From Cypionkella psychrotolerans (GTDB lineage Bacteria; Pseudomonadota; Alphaproteobacteria; Rhodobacterales; Rhodobacteraceae), in NCBI RefSeq assembly GCF_001294535.1, contig NZ_LGIC01000065.1, forward strand, positions 1 through 64,000: 64,000 nt of DNA, read 5' to 3'. Within the stretch, counting starts at the first letter, position 1. Each line of letters begins with the position of its first letter. The notes beneath the pieces are model-generated. The model was not told the DNA's origin. It saw only the letters and a list, made by a program, of their open reading frames with translations, and ran no database searches. Positions 34,843 to 45,208 of the stretch are shown one piece after another. A program made the position numbers and the translations under genes.

Positions 34843-36468
34843 TCACGCGTCCATCAGTTTCGCCACCGCGCGCAGCTCAAACTTCTGGATTTTTCCGGTC
34901 GAGGTCTTTGGAAGCTCGGTAAACACCACATGTTTCGGGGTTTTGAAGCCCGCCAGCCGGCCGCGGCAATGTGCGATCAACTCGGCCTCGGTGGCGCTCG
35001 CCCCCGGTTTGAGTTCGACAAAGGCGCAAGGCACCTCGCCCCATTTCGTATCCGGCTTGGCCACCACGGCGCAGAGCAACACGGCGGGGTGGTGCATCAA
35101 CGCACCTTCGACCTCGACCGAGGAGACGTTTTCACCGCCCGAGATGATGATGTCCTTGGCGCGGTCGGTGATTTTCAGATAGCCATCGGGATGCTGGAAA
35201 GCGATGTCTCCGCTGCGAAACCAACCGCCCTTGAACGCCTCGGCGGTGGCCTCGGGGTTCTTGTAATAGCCCTTCATCACCATATTGCCGCGCAGGGCGA
35301 TCTCGCCCAAGTGCTGGGTATCGCGGGGGACGGGATTGCCCTGGGTGTCGTGCAGTTCGGCCCCCTCCAGCATCGCCATGGCGACCCCGGTGCGGGCCTT
35401 CAGGGCAGATCGGTCATCGCCGGTGGCGGCATCCCATTCGGTCTGCCATAGGCATTCGGTGGCAGGGCCGTAGGTTTCGGTCAGCCCGTAAACCTGCGTC
35501 ACATTGAAACCGAGCGGTTCAAACGCGGCGAGGGTGGCGGCGGGCGGCGGTGCGCCTGCGGTGAAGACCTCGACCGTGTGGGCAAAGCTGCGGCGGTCTT
35601 CGGGTTTGCAGTTGATCATGGTGTTCAAGACGATAGGTGCGCCGCCGAAATGCGTCACACCCTCATCCGCGATGGCGTCATAGATCGCCTTGGCGGTGAC
35701 ATCTCGGCAGCACACCACGGTGCCGCCCAGCATCGGGATCATCCAGGCATGGCACCAGCCGTTGCAGTGAAACAGCGGCACAATGGTCAGGTAAGTCGGA
35801 AACAACAGCATCCGCCATGCGATCGTATTGGCGGTGGTGGCAAGATACGCGCCGCGATGGTGGGTGACGACGCCCTTAGGCCGCCCGGTGGTGCCAGAGG
35901 TGTAGTTGATCGCAAGGCTTTCCCATTCATCGTCCGGCATCAGCCAGTCAAAGCCGGGATCGCCCGAGGCCAGCATATTCTCGTAGGTCTCATAGCGGCC
36001 CGAGGCGGTAAAGCCGTGGTCTACCACCTCGATGATCTGCGGCGCGGGGGTGGTCATCTGGGCGATGGCGGCCTCGGCCAAGGGCAGGAAGGCGGTGTCA
36101 CACAGCAGCAGTTTCGCGCCCGCATGGCCGAAGATATAGGCGACGGTGTCAGCCTCTAGCCGCGTGTTGATGGTGTTCAGCACGGCCCCGCAGGCAGGCA
36201 CGCCGAAATGGGCCTCGGCCTGCGCCGGGATGTTCGGCAGCAACGTTGCCACCACATCGCCGGGCAGGATGCCGCGCTGCGCCAGAGACGAAGCGAGTTG
36301 GCTGGTGCGGGTGGCATAGTCGGCATAGCTCAGCCGGGTGGATTTCCACACCAAAGCGGTGCGATGGGCGAAGACATTCGCCGCGCGGCGCAGGTGTGAC
36401 AGCGGCGTCAGCGGCGCATAGTTGGCCCGCGTTTTGCCAAGCCCGGTTTCATCTGCCAGCCAGCCCAT
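34843..36468 (-). CDS. AMP-dependent acyl-CoA ligase (medium-chain / DmdB-like group)
   Basis: A 541-residue adenylate-forming enzyme: NYTSGTTGRPKGVVTHHRGAY (P-loop), VPLFHCNGWCHAW, QVYGLTETYGPATEC, GWFRSGDIAFQHPDGYLKITDRAKDIIISGGENVSS (hinge region, Asp and Arg present) and KTSTGKIQKFELR with the catalytic lysine. The N-terminal YAPLTPLSHLRRAANVF is typical of ligases for short/medium acyl chains including methylmercaptopropionate. The exact substrate cannot be told from sequence alone. Confidence 0.85.
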   Translation of the reverse strand: MGWLADETGLGKTRANYAPLTPLSHLRRAANVFAHRTALVWKSTRLSYADYATRTSQLASSLAQRGILPGDVVATLLPNIPAQAEAHFGVPACGAVLNTINTRLEADTVAYIFGHAGAKLLLCDTAFLPLAEAAIAQMTTPAPQIIEVVDHGFTASGRYETYENMLASGDPGFDWLMPDDEWESLAINYTSGTTGRPKGVVTHHRGAYLATTANTIAWRMLLFPTYLTIVPLFHCNGWCHAWMIPMLGGTVVCCRDVTAKAIYDAIADEGVTHFGGAPIVLNTMINCKPEDRRSFAHTVEVFTAGAPPPAATLAAFEPLGFNVTQVYGLTETYGPATECLWQTEWDAATGDDRSALKARTGVAMAMLEGAELHDTQGNPVPRDTQHLGEIALRGNMVMKGYYKNPEATAEAFKGGWFRSGDIAFQHPDGYLKITDRAKDIIISGGENVSSVEVEGALMHHPAVLLCAVVAKPDTKWGEVPCAFVELKPGASATEAELIAHCRGRLAGFKTPKHVVFTELPKTSTGKIQKFELRAVAKLMDA

Positions 36469-36568
36469 GTTGTTCCCTCCCCGAAACCCTGTGCGGTATG
36501 TCGCTTTCTGACGTGCAGAGTGGAAGCGTTCCGGGCAGTTGGAAAGCGGGAAACCGAAGGATCATGCC

Positions 36569-37489
36569 ATGTCCGCGACGAAAGACCATACTTTAGCCGC
36601 AGCCGGGCTGATCCTTACCTATGCGATGATCATCGGCTTCACCGACAATTATGTGAAGGTGATCGCGTCCGAGGTCGGGCTGTGGCAGTTCCACTTCACC
36701 CGCAGTTGCATCGCGATGATCCTGCTGGGGCTGTTGGCGTTGGCGTTCGGGCTGCGCTTGCGCCCGGTGAATATGCGGGCGGTGTTGGCGCGCTCGACCC
36801 TGCATGGCTTGACGATGGTGATTTATTTTGGCGCTTTGGCGTTTCTACCGGTGGCCTTGGTGGCTGCAGGATTGTTCACTGCGCCGATTTTCGTGCTGCT
36901 GATCTCGCGCTTTGCCTATGGTCACGCCATTGGCCCGGTGCGGATTATCGGGGTGGCGTTGGGGTTTCTGGGCGTGATTCTGGTGCTAGGGCCGGAAGCG
37001 ATGTCGGGTGCGTCCTTGGCGGCTTTGCTGCCGGTGATCGCCGGCGCGATGTATGCGATGGGCAATATAGCGACGCGGGAATGGTGCCCCAACGAGAGCG
37101 CTGAGACGCTGTTGGCAGGGTTTTTCCTGGCCCTGGGGGTGATTGGCGTCGTGGGATTGGCGGTACTGGCGCTGTGGCCGATTGCGGTGCCTTTGGGGAC
37201 GGATGGGTTCTTGCAGCGCGGGGCAGTTTGGGCCTCGGGTGGTTTCTACTTCTGGACCGTTGTGCAGGCGGTGGGCTCACTGCTGGGGGTGGGCATGATG
37301 ATCCGCGCCTATCAGCTTACCGAAGCCAGCCGGGCGTCGGTGCTGGAATATATCATCCTGCCCGCGTCGGCATTCTGGTCGTATATGCTTTGGGGCGAGA
37401 CTTTGACCCCCTTGGCGGTGTTCGGCATGGTGCTGATTGTGGCGGCAGGGGCGATGATCGCGCTGCGGGCGAAGGTGCAGGAAGCTTAA
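36569..37489 (+). CDS. EamA-family (DMT) transporter
   Basis: A 306-residue inner-membrane protein with ten predicted helices in two EamA repeats; the second repeat begins near LLAGFFLALGVIGVVGLAVL. Such proteins usually export amino acids or metabolites. The ATG at 36569 has GAAGGA upstream. It is divergent from the acyl-CoA ligase, and its stop overlaps the convergent tdk stop by 4 bp. Substrate unknown. Confidence 0.85.
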   Translation: MSATKDHTLAAAGLILTYAMIIGFTDNYVKVIASEVGLWQFHFTRSCIAMILLGLLALAFGLRLRPVNMRAVLARSTLHGLTMVIYFGALAFLPVALVAAGLFTAPIFVLLISRFAYGHAIGPVRIIGVALGFLGVILVLGPEAMSGASLAALLPVIAGAMYAMGNIATREWCPNESAETLLAGFFLALGVIGVVGLAVLALWPIAVPLGTDGFLQRGAVWASGGFYFWTVVQAVGSLLGVGMMIRAYQLTEASRASVLEYIILPASAFWSYMLWGETLTPLAVFGMVLIVAAGAMIALRAKVQEA

Positions 37490-38064
37490 TCAGCGACGGC
37501 CTCGCGCCAATGGCGGCGGCAGAGCGAAACGTAGGTTTCATTGCCGCCGATCTGCACCTGCTCGCCGTCTTTCAGCGCCCGCCCATCCGGGCCGCGCCGG
37601 ATCACCATCGTCGCCTTCTTGCCGCAGTGGCAAATCGTGCGGACCTCACGCATTTCATCGGCCCAAGCCAGCAGTGCTGCCGAGCCGGGGAATAAATTTC
37701 CTTGGAAATCAACGCGAAGCCCGTAACACATCACCGGCACGCCCAGATCATCCACCGCGCGGGCCAACTGCCAGACCTGTTCTTTGGTCAAAAACTGCGA
37801 CTCGTCAATGAACACGCAGGCCACCCGACTTTGCGCAAAGCGGGTGGCAAGTTTTGCAAACAGATCATCCTCGGGCGCGAACGTATCCGCCGCCTCGCCA
37901 ATGCCGATGCGGCTGGCAATCCGGCCCTCGCCTGCGCGATTGTCGAACTGCGCGGTGATCAGATAGGTCTGCATCCCGCCCTCGCGGTAGTTATGCGCGG
38001 CTTGCAGCAGCAGCGTCGATTTGCCTGCGTTCATGGTGGAGTAGTGGAAATAAAGCTTGGCCAT
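37486..38064 (-). CDS. tdk: Thymidine kinase (type II)
   Basis: A 192-residue cytosolic kinase making dTMP from thymidine. It has P-loop FHYSTMNAGKST, Walker B-like CVFIDESQFL, the sugar-binding GLRVDFQGNLFPGS, and a zinc-binding Cys cluster beginning at ICHCGKKATMVIR. It complements the nucleoside salvage operon at 24-29 kb. The start at 38064 matches homologues; a 29-residue upstream extension has no motif support. Confidence 0.95.
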   Translation of the reverse strand: MAKLYFHYSTMNAGKSTLLLQAAHNYREGGMQTYLITAQFDNRAGEGRIASRIGIGEAADTFAPEDDLFAKLATRFAQSRVACVFIDESQFLTKEQVWQLARAVDDLGVPVMCYGLRVDFQGNLFPGSAALLAWADEMREVRTICHCGKKATMVIRRGPDGRALKDGEQVQIGGNETYVSLCRRHWREAVAD

Positions 38065-38492
38065 GCGCCGATCTAGCGCATGGCCAAGGGCACTGGCAAG
38101 ACCGTGCGAGGAAGTCACGGTGGCTTGCCGCAGCGAAACAACGGACACCAACTACAGACGGGCACACTGGCAACAGGCACATAAACAACACGGCACATAC
38201 GCGGGTGGGGCCATAGCAGACCGGACTCAAATGGTTACGCGCGATCAGGCAAGCCCAAACGCAAACTCAAGTGGTAGGCTCGCCGCGCGACCGTGACACT
38301 TGCCCCAGATCACCCTGATGGGCCTATGCACGACGGAACCCCACCCACACCAACGCTGGGGGCGCTGGCCACTCACTACGCGTTCCGGTTGCCCGGAACA
38401 CCTTTATGCATGACAAATCCTTAGGGCGGGATTAATGGGAAAAGATAGAATGAATTCCCCGGATTAGCCGAAATCGGAGGGTGGAGCGGATT
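38065..38492. other. 428 bp non-coding gap
   Basis: No plausible ORF on either strand. A 7 bp hairpin GTTCCGG / CCGGAAC lies near 38380-38398. The end (38430-38490) is AT-richer and leads into a GGAGGG ribosome binding site before the next gene. I compared it by eye with tmRNA, 6S RNA, SRP RNA and RNase P RNA and saw none of their signature motifs. It may hold an unrecognised small RNA. Confidence 0.5.
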
Positions 38493-38945
38493 ATGAGCAC
38501 CGAAAGCTATTTGAAAAAACACACCGAAGCGCTGGTGAAAGATGTCGGCATCGAGGCCGCTTGTGCGTTGACCGGCAAGTCAAAGGCGACGCTGGGGCGG
38601 TATTATTCGGATTCGGGTGAGCATGACGACCGCTTCATGCCGATTGACGTGGTGGCGCAGCTTGAATCGGCAGCGCGGTTTCCGCATGTCACCTCGGCTT
38701 TGGCCGATCTGCGCGGCATCACGCTCAGCTACGATCCCGAAAAGCGCAACGCCGACAGCAAGGGTGTGAATGCCGATGTGGTGGCGCTGGCGCAGCGCTT
38801 TGCCATGCTGATGGCTGAGTATAACACGGCGATTGGCGATGGGGTGATTTCGGTCAACGAGGCCAAGCGGATGCTGCGGGAAACCTTGGCGATTCAACAG
38901 GTTCTGCTGGATATGAAGCTGAACCTTGAGGATGAGGTCAGCTAG
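38493..38945 (+). CDS. Hypothetical protein with an N-terminal helix-turn-helix-like segment
   Basis: A 150-residue soluble protein. The stretch KKHTEALVKDVGIEAACALTGKSKATLGRYY looks like a helix-turn-helix of the type that pairs a helix with GKSKATLGRY, followed by VVAQLESAARFPHVTSALADLRG. The C-terminal part is helical (ADVVALAQRFAMLMAEYNTAIGDGVISVNEAKRMLRETLAIQQVL). It resembles phage CII-type regulators common in Rhodobacteraceae chromosomes. Good RBS (GGTGGAGCGG) before ATG 38493. Probably DNA-binding; target unknown. Confidence 0.65.
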   Translation: MSTESYLKKHTEALVKDVGIEAACALTGKSKATLGRYYSDSGEHDDRFMPIDVVAQLESAARFPHVTSALADLRGITLSYDPEKRNADSKGVNADVVALAQRFAMLMAEYNTAIGDGVISVNEAKRMLRETLAIQQVLLDMKLNLEDEVS

Positions 38946-38984
38946 AGTTCACTGTCGTTAAGCTTAGAGTGATTTAGACATAGA

Positions 38985-39015
38985 AAAAGCGCCCGGATGA
39001 TCTCCGGGCGCTTTT
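38985..39015. terminator. Bidirectional terminator
   Basis: A perfect 13 bp stem AAAAGCGCCCGGA / TCCGGGCGCTTTT with a 5 nt loop between convergent genes; A and T tracts suit both strands. Confidence 0.93.
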
Positions 39016-39031
39016 CATTTTAGGCTGTGTT

Positions 39032-40393
39032 TTAGCGCGGCGTGCGGGCGACAGCACTGCGCGGCTTGGCCGCACCATCAGCCCGACGCGGGGCAAAGCT
39101 GCCGCCAGCGGGCTTCGGTTTGCCCTGTGGCTTCGCACCGGGCTTGCCGGGGGCCGCACGTTGGATCGGTTGGCTGCCGGGCTTTTGACCACCACGACCC
39201 ATGCCGGGGCGTTGGCCACGGTTCTGGCCGGGCTTCGGAGCCGCAGCCACCGCATCGGCCGCCCAAGGCGCGCCACCCAACACTGGGATCGGCTTTTTCA
39301 GCAGCTTTTCAACGGCTTGCAATTCGCCCATTTCCGCAGGTGCGCAGAAGGAAATCGAGGTGCCTTCCTTGCCCGCCCGCGCGGTGCGGCCAATACGGTG
39401 CACATAGTTTTCCGGCACGTTCGGCATGTCAAAGTTATAGACAAAGCGCACGCCGGGAATGTCGATGCCGCGCGAGGCCACATCGGTCGCCACCAGCACG
39501 TCCAACTCCGCCTTGCGGAATTCGGTCAGGGTGCGGTCGCGTTGGTTCTGGCTTTTGTTGCCGTGGATCGAGCCTGCCTTAAAGCCCCAAGCCACCAGCA
39601 GCTTCATCAGCTTTTCCGAACCGTGCTTGGTGCGGCCAAACACCAAGGCCTGCTCGCCCGGATGCTTCAGCAGATATTCTTTCAGCATCAAAGCCTTGTC
39701 GCCATTCGGCAGATAATGCACGCCTTGGTCGATCCGCTCTACCGGCTTGCCCGGAGGGGCAACTTGCACCTTGATCGGGTTTTGCAGATAGGTCGCGGCG
39801 AGTTCTTCAATATCCTTCGGCATGGTGGCCGAGAACAGCAGGGTCTGGCGTTTCAACGGGATATGCTTGGCGATTTTGCGCAACGAATGGATGAAACCCA
39901 TGTCGAGCATATGGTCGGCCTCGTCCAGCACCAGGTAGCCGGTGGCGTGCAAGGACACATCGCCACGCTCCAACAAATCAATCAGACGGCCGGGGGTGGC
40001 GACAAGGATATCCGCGCCGCGTTTCAGCCGCTCAGCCTGCTTGAACAGGCTAGCGCCGCCAACAACCATGGCGACCTTCACCGAGGTGCCTTTGGTGAAA
40101 ACCTCAAGGTTATCCGCGATTTGCGCGACAAGCTCGCGGGTGGGGGCCAGGATCAAAGCCCGCACGGTTTTCGGTGCAGGCGGATGGCCCAGATCAAGAA
40201 TGCGGTGCAGCAGCGGCAGGCCAAACGCGGCAGTTTTGCCGGTGCCGGTCTGCGCCAGACCCATCAGATCTTTGCCCGCCATGATATGCGGGATCGCCTG
40301 CACCTGAATTGGCGACGGCATCTTGAGGGTGGTTTTTTCCAATGCTTTCAGGATGGTCTCTGAAAGCCCGAGGTCTGCGAAAGTCGTGGTCAT
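39032..40393 (-). CDS. DEAD-box RNA helicase (RhlE-like)
   Basis: A 453-residue helicase with all core motifs: Q motif around PSPIQVQAIP, I AQTGTGKT, Ia PTRELVAQI, Ib TPGRLIDLL, II DEAD, III SAT, IV LVFGRTK, V ATDVASRGIDIPG, VI HRIGRTARAG. A low-complexity basic C-terminal tail rich in Gly, Pro, Lys and Gln (from about residue 370) should bind RNA. It probably acts in ribosome assembly or RNA decay, especially in the cold. Start at 40393 (MTTTFADLGLS) matches the family. Confidence 0.93.
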   Translation of the reverse strand: MTTTFADLGLSETILKALEKTTLKMPSPIQVQAIPHIMAGKDLMGLAQTGTGKTAAFGLPLLHRILDLGHPPAPKTVRALILAPTRELVAQIADNLEVFTKGTSVKVAMVVGGASLFKQAERLKRGADILVATPGRLIDLLERGDVSLHATGYLVLDEADHMLDMGFIHSLRKIAKHIPLKRQTLLFSATMPKDIEELAATYLQNPIKVQVAPPGKPVERIDQGVHYLPNGDKALMLKEYLLKHPGEQALVFGRTKHGSEKLMKLLVAWGFKAGSIHGNKSQNQRDRTLTEFRKAELDVLVATDVASRGIDIPGVRFVYNFDMPNVPENYVHRIGRTARAGKEGTSISFCAPAEMGELQAVEKLLKKPIPVLGGAPWAADAVAAAPKPGQNRGQRPGMGRGGQKPGSQPIQRAAPGKPGAKPQGKPKPAGGSFAPRRADGAAKPRSAVARTPR

Positions 40394-40624
40394 AACAGTC
40401 TTTCCGGCAGCCAACAGCCGCCTTCCACCCCCGAAATCAGGGGCGGCAGTGGGAAGCGACACCCCCTCGCATCGGGCGCTTGCCCAATACCGTGGCCGTC
40501 GCGGAACCCCTGCGTGCGGTGGGAACCAGTCTCGGGGTCTTACACATGCTCACGCGGCACGGACGCTCCGATTGGGGGGAGATGGCGGATCGGCGGGGAT
40601 TTGTCAAGGGGGGAGGGAGGCCGA

Positions 40625-41344
40625 CTATGGCCGTTTGATTTCTATTGTTTTCGATTGTTTGTAAGAATGGGGATTGATCAGCAAGACTCGATCCCAAAAT
40701 GGTGTGCCGCGAAGCTCATTCTCAATGAATTTTGCGTATGACTCAGATACGCCAACAGCGACACCCCCGCTGACCGCCAGCCACCACTCGCCAAACAGTT
40801 CCTTGGCCGACACGAGTTTCTCAGTTTTCCGTTTTATGGCATCTTGAGTTTGCTTGGAAAGCTGTTCAAGAACCCAACCTGCACTGTTGCGTGTGTTCAT
40901 GCCTCCCAGAACAAAGGGCGTTTCGAAGCTATTTGACGACTTTAAGATTTCAATCTCAAGTTCGTTTGTTATCCGCTGCCGATGTGGGATAATTGCAGAT
41001 GTTTGGCTGAGTTCGGACAAATAGGCTGTCAGTTTTCGTCTCGCAATGCGGAGTTCGATATCGATATCAAAGTCGAGACATACAAAATAGCTGTGCGTAA
41101 GGTTGCATCGAGGGAGATCTTTGAAGGCGGCCTCTAAGCTGCGAATAATGCTTGGTTCAATTTGATCGAGATTGTATTCCCGCCCATTTTTTTCAACGAT
41201 ATGAACAAGACGGGTGCATTCGACCCCGATGCGTTCACCGATAGAGAAATCGGGAAATGTATTGGGGCCGCTCGGTTCAAATATTACTTCACCGAGGCCA
41301 AGCGACTCGAGATACTCTTTGGTCGCTCGCTCAACGAAATCCAT
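40625..41344 (-). CDS. Hypothetical protein, possible PD-(D/E)XK-like fold
   Basis: A 239-residue soluble protein beginning 3 bp after the carB stop on the same strand. Its base composition is visibly more AT-rich than all neighbours, which suggests transfer. The N-terminal order helix (FVERATKEYLESLG), then FPDFSIGERIGVECTRL, recalls the PD...ExK pattern of nuclease-fold proteins, but the last catalytic residue would be Thr or Arg rather than Lys. The rest (SYFVCLDFDIDIELRI..) shows no known motif. It may be a defence-type or DNA-processing protein; this is a guess from pattern only. Confidence 0.6.
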   Translation of the reverse strand: MDFVERATKEYLESLGLGEVIFEPSGPNTFPDFSIGERIGVECTRLVHIVEKNGREYNLDQIEPSIIRSLEAAFKDLPRCNLTHSYFVCLDFDIDIELRIARRKLTAYLSELSQTSAIIPHRQRITNELEIEILKSSNSFETPFVLGGMNTRNSAGWVLEQLSKQTQDAIKRKTEKLVSAKELFGEWWLAVSGGVAVGVSESYAKFIENELRGTPFWDRVLLINPHSYKQSKTIEIKRP

Positions 41345-41347
41345 CTA

Positions 41348-44300
41348 CTACCCTTGTAAAGTCCTTACCCCATAGCCCTCACCCCGAGCCTTCATCGCCT
41401 CGACCACTGCAATACTCGCCGCTGCGGTGGTGAAGTAGGGGATCTTGTCCATCAGCGCCACGCGGCGGATATCGCGGCTGTCGGTGACGGCTTGGGTGCC
41501 TTCGGTGGTATTCATCACCATGGCGATGTCGTTGTTTTTCAAGCGATCCACGATGTTCGGGCGGCCCTCATAAACCTTGTTCACCAGCGTGGTTTGGATG
41601 CCCTGAGCGGTCAACCAAGCAGCGGTGCCGCGGGTGGCGACGATCTCAAAACCCAAAGTCACCAGATCGCGCATCGCGGTGGCAAAGGCGGCGGTTTTGT
41701 CCATGTCTTTGATCGACACAAAGGCGCGGCCTGCGTCGGGAAGCGTCACGCCCGCGCCCATTTGCGCCTTGAGAAACGCCAGAGCGAAGGTGCGATCCCA
41801 GCCCATCACTTCGCCCGTCGAGCGCATTTCTGGCCCCAGAACCGGGTCAACACCGGGGAAGCGGGCGAAGGGCAGCACGGCTTCTTTCACGCTGAACCAA
41901 GGGGTTATCGGATCGGCGAGGGTGAAGGCATCGGCCAAGGGCAAGGGCGTATCGGGGCCAACGCCTGCGGGGTAGGGCGCGCGCATCGGGAAGTTCGACA
42001 TCGGCTCGCCTGCCATGAGGCGGGCGGCGATGGCGGCAATTGCGCTGTCGGTGGCTTTGGCGACGAAAGGCACGGTGCGCGAGGCGCGCGGGTTGACTTC
42101 CAGCACGAAAATCACGCCGTCTTTGATCGCGAATTGCACGTTCATCAGGCCCACGACGTTCAGGGCAAGCGCCATCTGCACGGTTTGGTTTTTCAGTTCG
42201 GCAATGATCTCGGGCGACAGCGAATGCGGTGGCAGGCAGCAGGCCGAATCACCGGAATGCACGCCCGCTTCCTCAATATGTTCCATGATTCCAGCGACAT
42301 GCACGTCTTTACCGTCGCTTAACGCATCTACGTCAACCTCGATAGCACCAGAGAGGTAGCTGTCGAGCAGAACCGGGCTGTCGCCGGACACCTGCACGGC
42401 GGTGCGGATATAGCGTTCAAGCTGGGCGTCGTCGCGGATGATTTCCATCGCGCGGCCGCCCAAAACGAAGGAGGGGCGGATGACCAAAGGATAGCCCACG
42501 TCTTTCGCCACGGCGAAAGCCTCGTCGCGCGAACGCGCGGTGCCATTGTGCGGCTGTTTCAGGTTCAGTTTGTGCAGAAGCTGTTGGAAACGCTCACGAT
42601 CTTCGGCGAGGTCGATGGCGTCGGGGGTGGTGCCAAGGATCGGAATGCCTTCGGCGTGCAGCGCATTTGCCAGCTTGAGCGGGGTTTGGCCGCCGAATTG
42701 CACGATGACGCCATGCAGGGTGCCGTTTTCTTGCTCAACCCGCAGGATTTCGAGGACGTGTTCCAGCGTCAGCGGCTCAAAATACAGACGGTCCGAGGTG
42801 TCGTAGTCGGTGGAAACCGTTTCCGGGTTGCAGTTCACCATGATGGTTTCATAGCCCGCAGCGGTCAGCGCATAGCAAGCGTGGCAGCAGCAATAGTCAA
42901 ACTCGATGCCTTGGCCGATGCGGTTCGGGCCGCCGCCTAGGATGACGACTTTTTTCGCGTTGCTGGGCCGGGCTTCACATTCCACATCGCCCATCGCGGG
43001 GGCTTCGTAGGTGGAATACATGTAGGGGGTCTGGGCTTCAAACTCGGCGGCGCAGGTGTCGATGCGTTTGAACACCGCGTTGACGCCAAGGTTGCGGCGG
43101 GCGCGGCGGATTTGTGCTTCGTCCCGGCCCGTCAGCATGGCAAGGCGGGCGTCGGTGAAGCCCATCATTTTCAATTTGCGGATGCCCGTAGCGTCCAACG
43201 GCAGGCCCTTGGCGCGAATGACGGCTTCGGCCTCGATGATTTCGCGGATGCGGGCGAGGAACCATGGATCGAAACTGGTGATTGCGTTGATTTCGTCGTC
43301 GGAAAGGCCATGCCGCATGGCTTGGGCGATGACGCGGAGACGGTCTGGAGTGGCTTTTGACAGCGCCAAGGTGATGGCGACTTTGTCGGGCGCACCGGGG
43401 ATGTCGATTTCGTCGAAACCCGAAAGCCCGGTTTCCAAAGACGCCAGCGCCTTTTGCATCGACTCGTGGATGGTGCGGCCAATCGCCATCACTTCGCCCA
43501 CGGATTTCATCGCGGTGGTGAGGTTGGGCTCGGAGCCGGGGAATTTCTCAAACGCGAAGCGCGGGATTTTGGTGACGACGTAGTCGATGGAGGGTTCAAA
43601 CGAGGCGGGGGTGACTTTGGTGATGTCGTTGTCCAACTCGTCCAATGTATAGCCGACCGCCAGTTTTGCGGCGACCTTCGCAATCGGGAAGCCGGTGGCT
43701 TTCGACGCGAGCGCCGAGGACCGCGAGACACGCGGGTTCATCTCGATCACCACCATGCGGCCATCGGCGGGGTTGATCGCCCATTGCACGTTCGATCCGC
43801 CAGTTTCCACCCCGATCTCGCGCAGGACGGCGATCGAGCCGTTGCGCATGATCTGGTATTCTTTGTCGGTCAGGGTCAGCGCCGGGGCGACGGTGATGCT
43901 ATCGCCGGTATGCACCCCCATCGGATCGATGTTTTCAATCGCGCAGATGATGATGGCGTTGTCGGCGGTGTCGCGCACCACCTCCATCTCAAATTCTTTC
44001 CAACCGAGCAGCGATTCGTCGATCAGGATTTGCGCCATTGGCGAGGCCTCAAGGCCCGAGCGGCAGATCGCTTCATAATCGTCGCGGTTATAGGCCACAC
44101 CGCCGCCGGTGCCGCCAAGCGTGAAGGCAGGGCGGATGATGGCGGGAAGGCCTACGTATTCGATGGCGGCCATGCATTCGGCGACGCCTGCGGAAATGTC
44201 GTATTTACCTGAGGGCAGTTTTGGGGCAGCGATGATGGTGGCTTTGGGGTTTTCAAGCCCGATGCGGTCCATCGCTTCGCGGAACAATTTGCGATCTTCT

Positions 44301-44677
44301 GCCATTTCAATGGCCGGACGCTTGGCCCCGATCAGCTCAACATTGAACTTTTCCAACACGCCAAGATCAGCCAACGCCAAAGCGGTGTTCAGCCCGGTTT
44401 GGCCGCCCATGGTGGGCAGCAGGGCATCGGGGCGCTCTTTTTCGATGATTTTGGCGACGACTTCGGGGGTGATCGGCTCGATATATGTCGCATCCGCAAG
44501 GCCGGGGTCGGTCATGATGGTGGCGGGGTTCGAGTTGACCAAGATCACCCGGTAGCCTTCTTCGCGGAGCGCCTTGCAGGCCTGCGCGCCGGAATAATCG
44601 AACTCACACGCCTGACCGATGACGATGGGGCCTGCGCCGATGATCATGATGGATTTGATATCGGTTCTTTTCGGCAT
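41348..44677 (-). CDS. carB: Carbamoyl-phosphate synthase large subunit
   Basis: A 1109-residue duplicated ATP-grasp enzyme that makes carbamoyl phosphate for arginine and pyrimidine synthesis with CarA. Both halves are visible: the first has [33 protein letters not shown], the second [28 protein letters not shown]. The C-terminal allosteric MGS-like domain includes [25 protein letters not shown]. Start at 44677 (MPKRTDIKS) follows CAGGAGAG; the 62-residue extension upstream is not CarB-like. carA is not in the window. Confidence 0.97.
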   Translation of the reverse strand: MPKRTDIKSIMIIGAGPIVIGQACEFDYSGAQACKALREEGYRVILVNSNPATIMTDPGLADATYIEPITPEVVAKIIEKERPDALLPTMGGQTGLNTALALADLGVLEKFNVELIGAKRPAIEMAEDRKLFREAMDRIGLENPKATIIAAPKLPSGKYDISAGVAECMAAIEYVGLPAIIRPAFTLGGTGGGVAYNRDDYEAICRSGLEASPMAQILIDESLLGWKEFEMEVVRDTADNAIIICAIENIDPMGVHTGDSITVAPALTLTDKEYQIMRNGSIAVLREIGVETGGSNVQWAINPADGRMVVIEMNPRVSRSSALASKATGFPIAKVAAKLAVGYTLDELDNDITKVTPASFEPSIDYVVTKIPRFAFEKFPGSEPNLTTAMKSVGEVMAIGRTIHESMQKALASLETGLSGFDEIDIPGAPDKVAITLALSKATPDRLRVIAQAMRHGLSDDEINAITSFDPWFLARIREIIEAEAVIRAKGLPLDATGIRKLKMMGFTDARLAMLTGRDEAQIRRARRNLGVNAVFKRIDTCAAEFEAQTPYMYSTYEAPAMGDVECEARPSNAKKVVILGGGPNRIGQGIEFDYCCCHACYALTAAGYETIMVNCNPETVSTDYDTSDRLYFEPLTLEHVLEILRVEQENGTLHGVIVQFGGQTPLKLANALHAEGIPILGTTPDAIDLAEDRERFQQLLHKLNLKQPHNGTARSRDEAFAVAKDVGYPLVIRPSFVLGGRAMEIIRDDAQLERYIRTAVQVSGDSPVLLDSYLSGAIEVDVDALSDGKDVHVAGIMEHIEEAGVHSGDSACCLPPHSLSPEIIAELKNQTVQMALALNVVGLMNVQFAIKDGVIFVLEVNPRASRTVPFVAKATDSAIAAIAARLMAGEPMSNFPMRAPYPAGVGPDTPLPLADAFTLADPITPWFSVKEAVLPFARFPGVDPVLGPEMRSTGEVMGWDRTFALAFLKAQMGAGVTLPDAGRAFVSIKDMDKTAAFATAMRDLVTLGFEIVATRGTAAWLTAQGIQTTLVNKVYEGRPNIVDRLKNNDIAMVMNTTEGTQAVTDSRDIRRVALMDKIPYFTTAAASIAVVEAMKARGEGYGVRTLQG

Positions 44678-44772
44678 GCCCACTCTCCTGCTATTGCGCC
44701 CCCAATGCGCAAAACTTTGCGGGTTATAGCCATGCTCCGCCGGGGCGCAAGGGGCGTTGCGGGCGAAATTGG

Positions 44773-45123
44773 CTAAAGCTGGATGCCCGAGCGGTTGGCG
44801 ACCCGCAGCATCAGCAGATAAAGCAGGAACGTCAGCCCGCAACCAAGCCCGAGCGCCAGCCAAAACCCTGTGCCGTTCCGCAAAAGAAATGGAATGAGCA
44901 GAAACATCGGCACCGAAGGCGCGATGTACCAGAGCGTAGCGCTGACATGCGAGGCCATCCGCGCAGGATCATGTGTATCACGCCACAGCCAGATCATCCC
45001 CAAGGCCGAGATCAGCGGCCGCGATGCGATCAGCGCCCCAAGCCCTGCATTGCGGCGCGCGACCTCAGAGGCAAGGGCGATCAAGACTCCGGAGATTGCG
45101 GCTTTCAGTAACAGATACATCAT
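44773..45123 (-). CDS. DUF3147 family membrane protein
   Basis: A 116-residue protein with four hydrophobic segments ([74 protein letters not shown]). The [16 protein letters not shown] stretch is typical of DUF3147. Located between carB and an APC permease; no function known. Start may be 45123 or the next Met at 45120. Confidence 0.8.
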   Translation of the reverse strand: MMYLLLKAAISGVLIALASEVARRNAGLGALIASRPLISALGMIWLWRDTHDPARMASHVSATLWYIAPSVPMFLLIPFLLRNGTGFWLALGLGCGLTFLLYLLMLRVANRSGIQL

Positions 45124-45155
45124 GGGGTTTCCGATGCAGAGGCACGGTAAGGAAA

Positions 45156-45180
45156 GGGCGGCCAGATGTTCCAGCCGCCC
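45156..45180 (-). terminator. Terminator of the APC permease gene
   Basis: GGGCGGC / GCCGCCC stem with an 11 nt loop; in the minus direction it is followed by TTTCCTT. It starts about 28 bp after the permease stop. Confidence 0.75.
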
Positions 45181-45208
45181 CCCAAATTCAAACTTGCAGC
45201 GTTAGGGG

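Noticed and set aside
38065-38492. tmRNA, 6S, SRP or RNase P RNA in the gap after tdk
   Set aside because: No tag reading frame, no SRP loop motif and no RNase P conserved core could be found on either strand.
41348-44863. Longer carB start at 44863
   Set aside because: The extra 62 residues do not resemble CarB, and the ATG at 44677 has a proper RBS.
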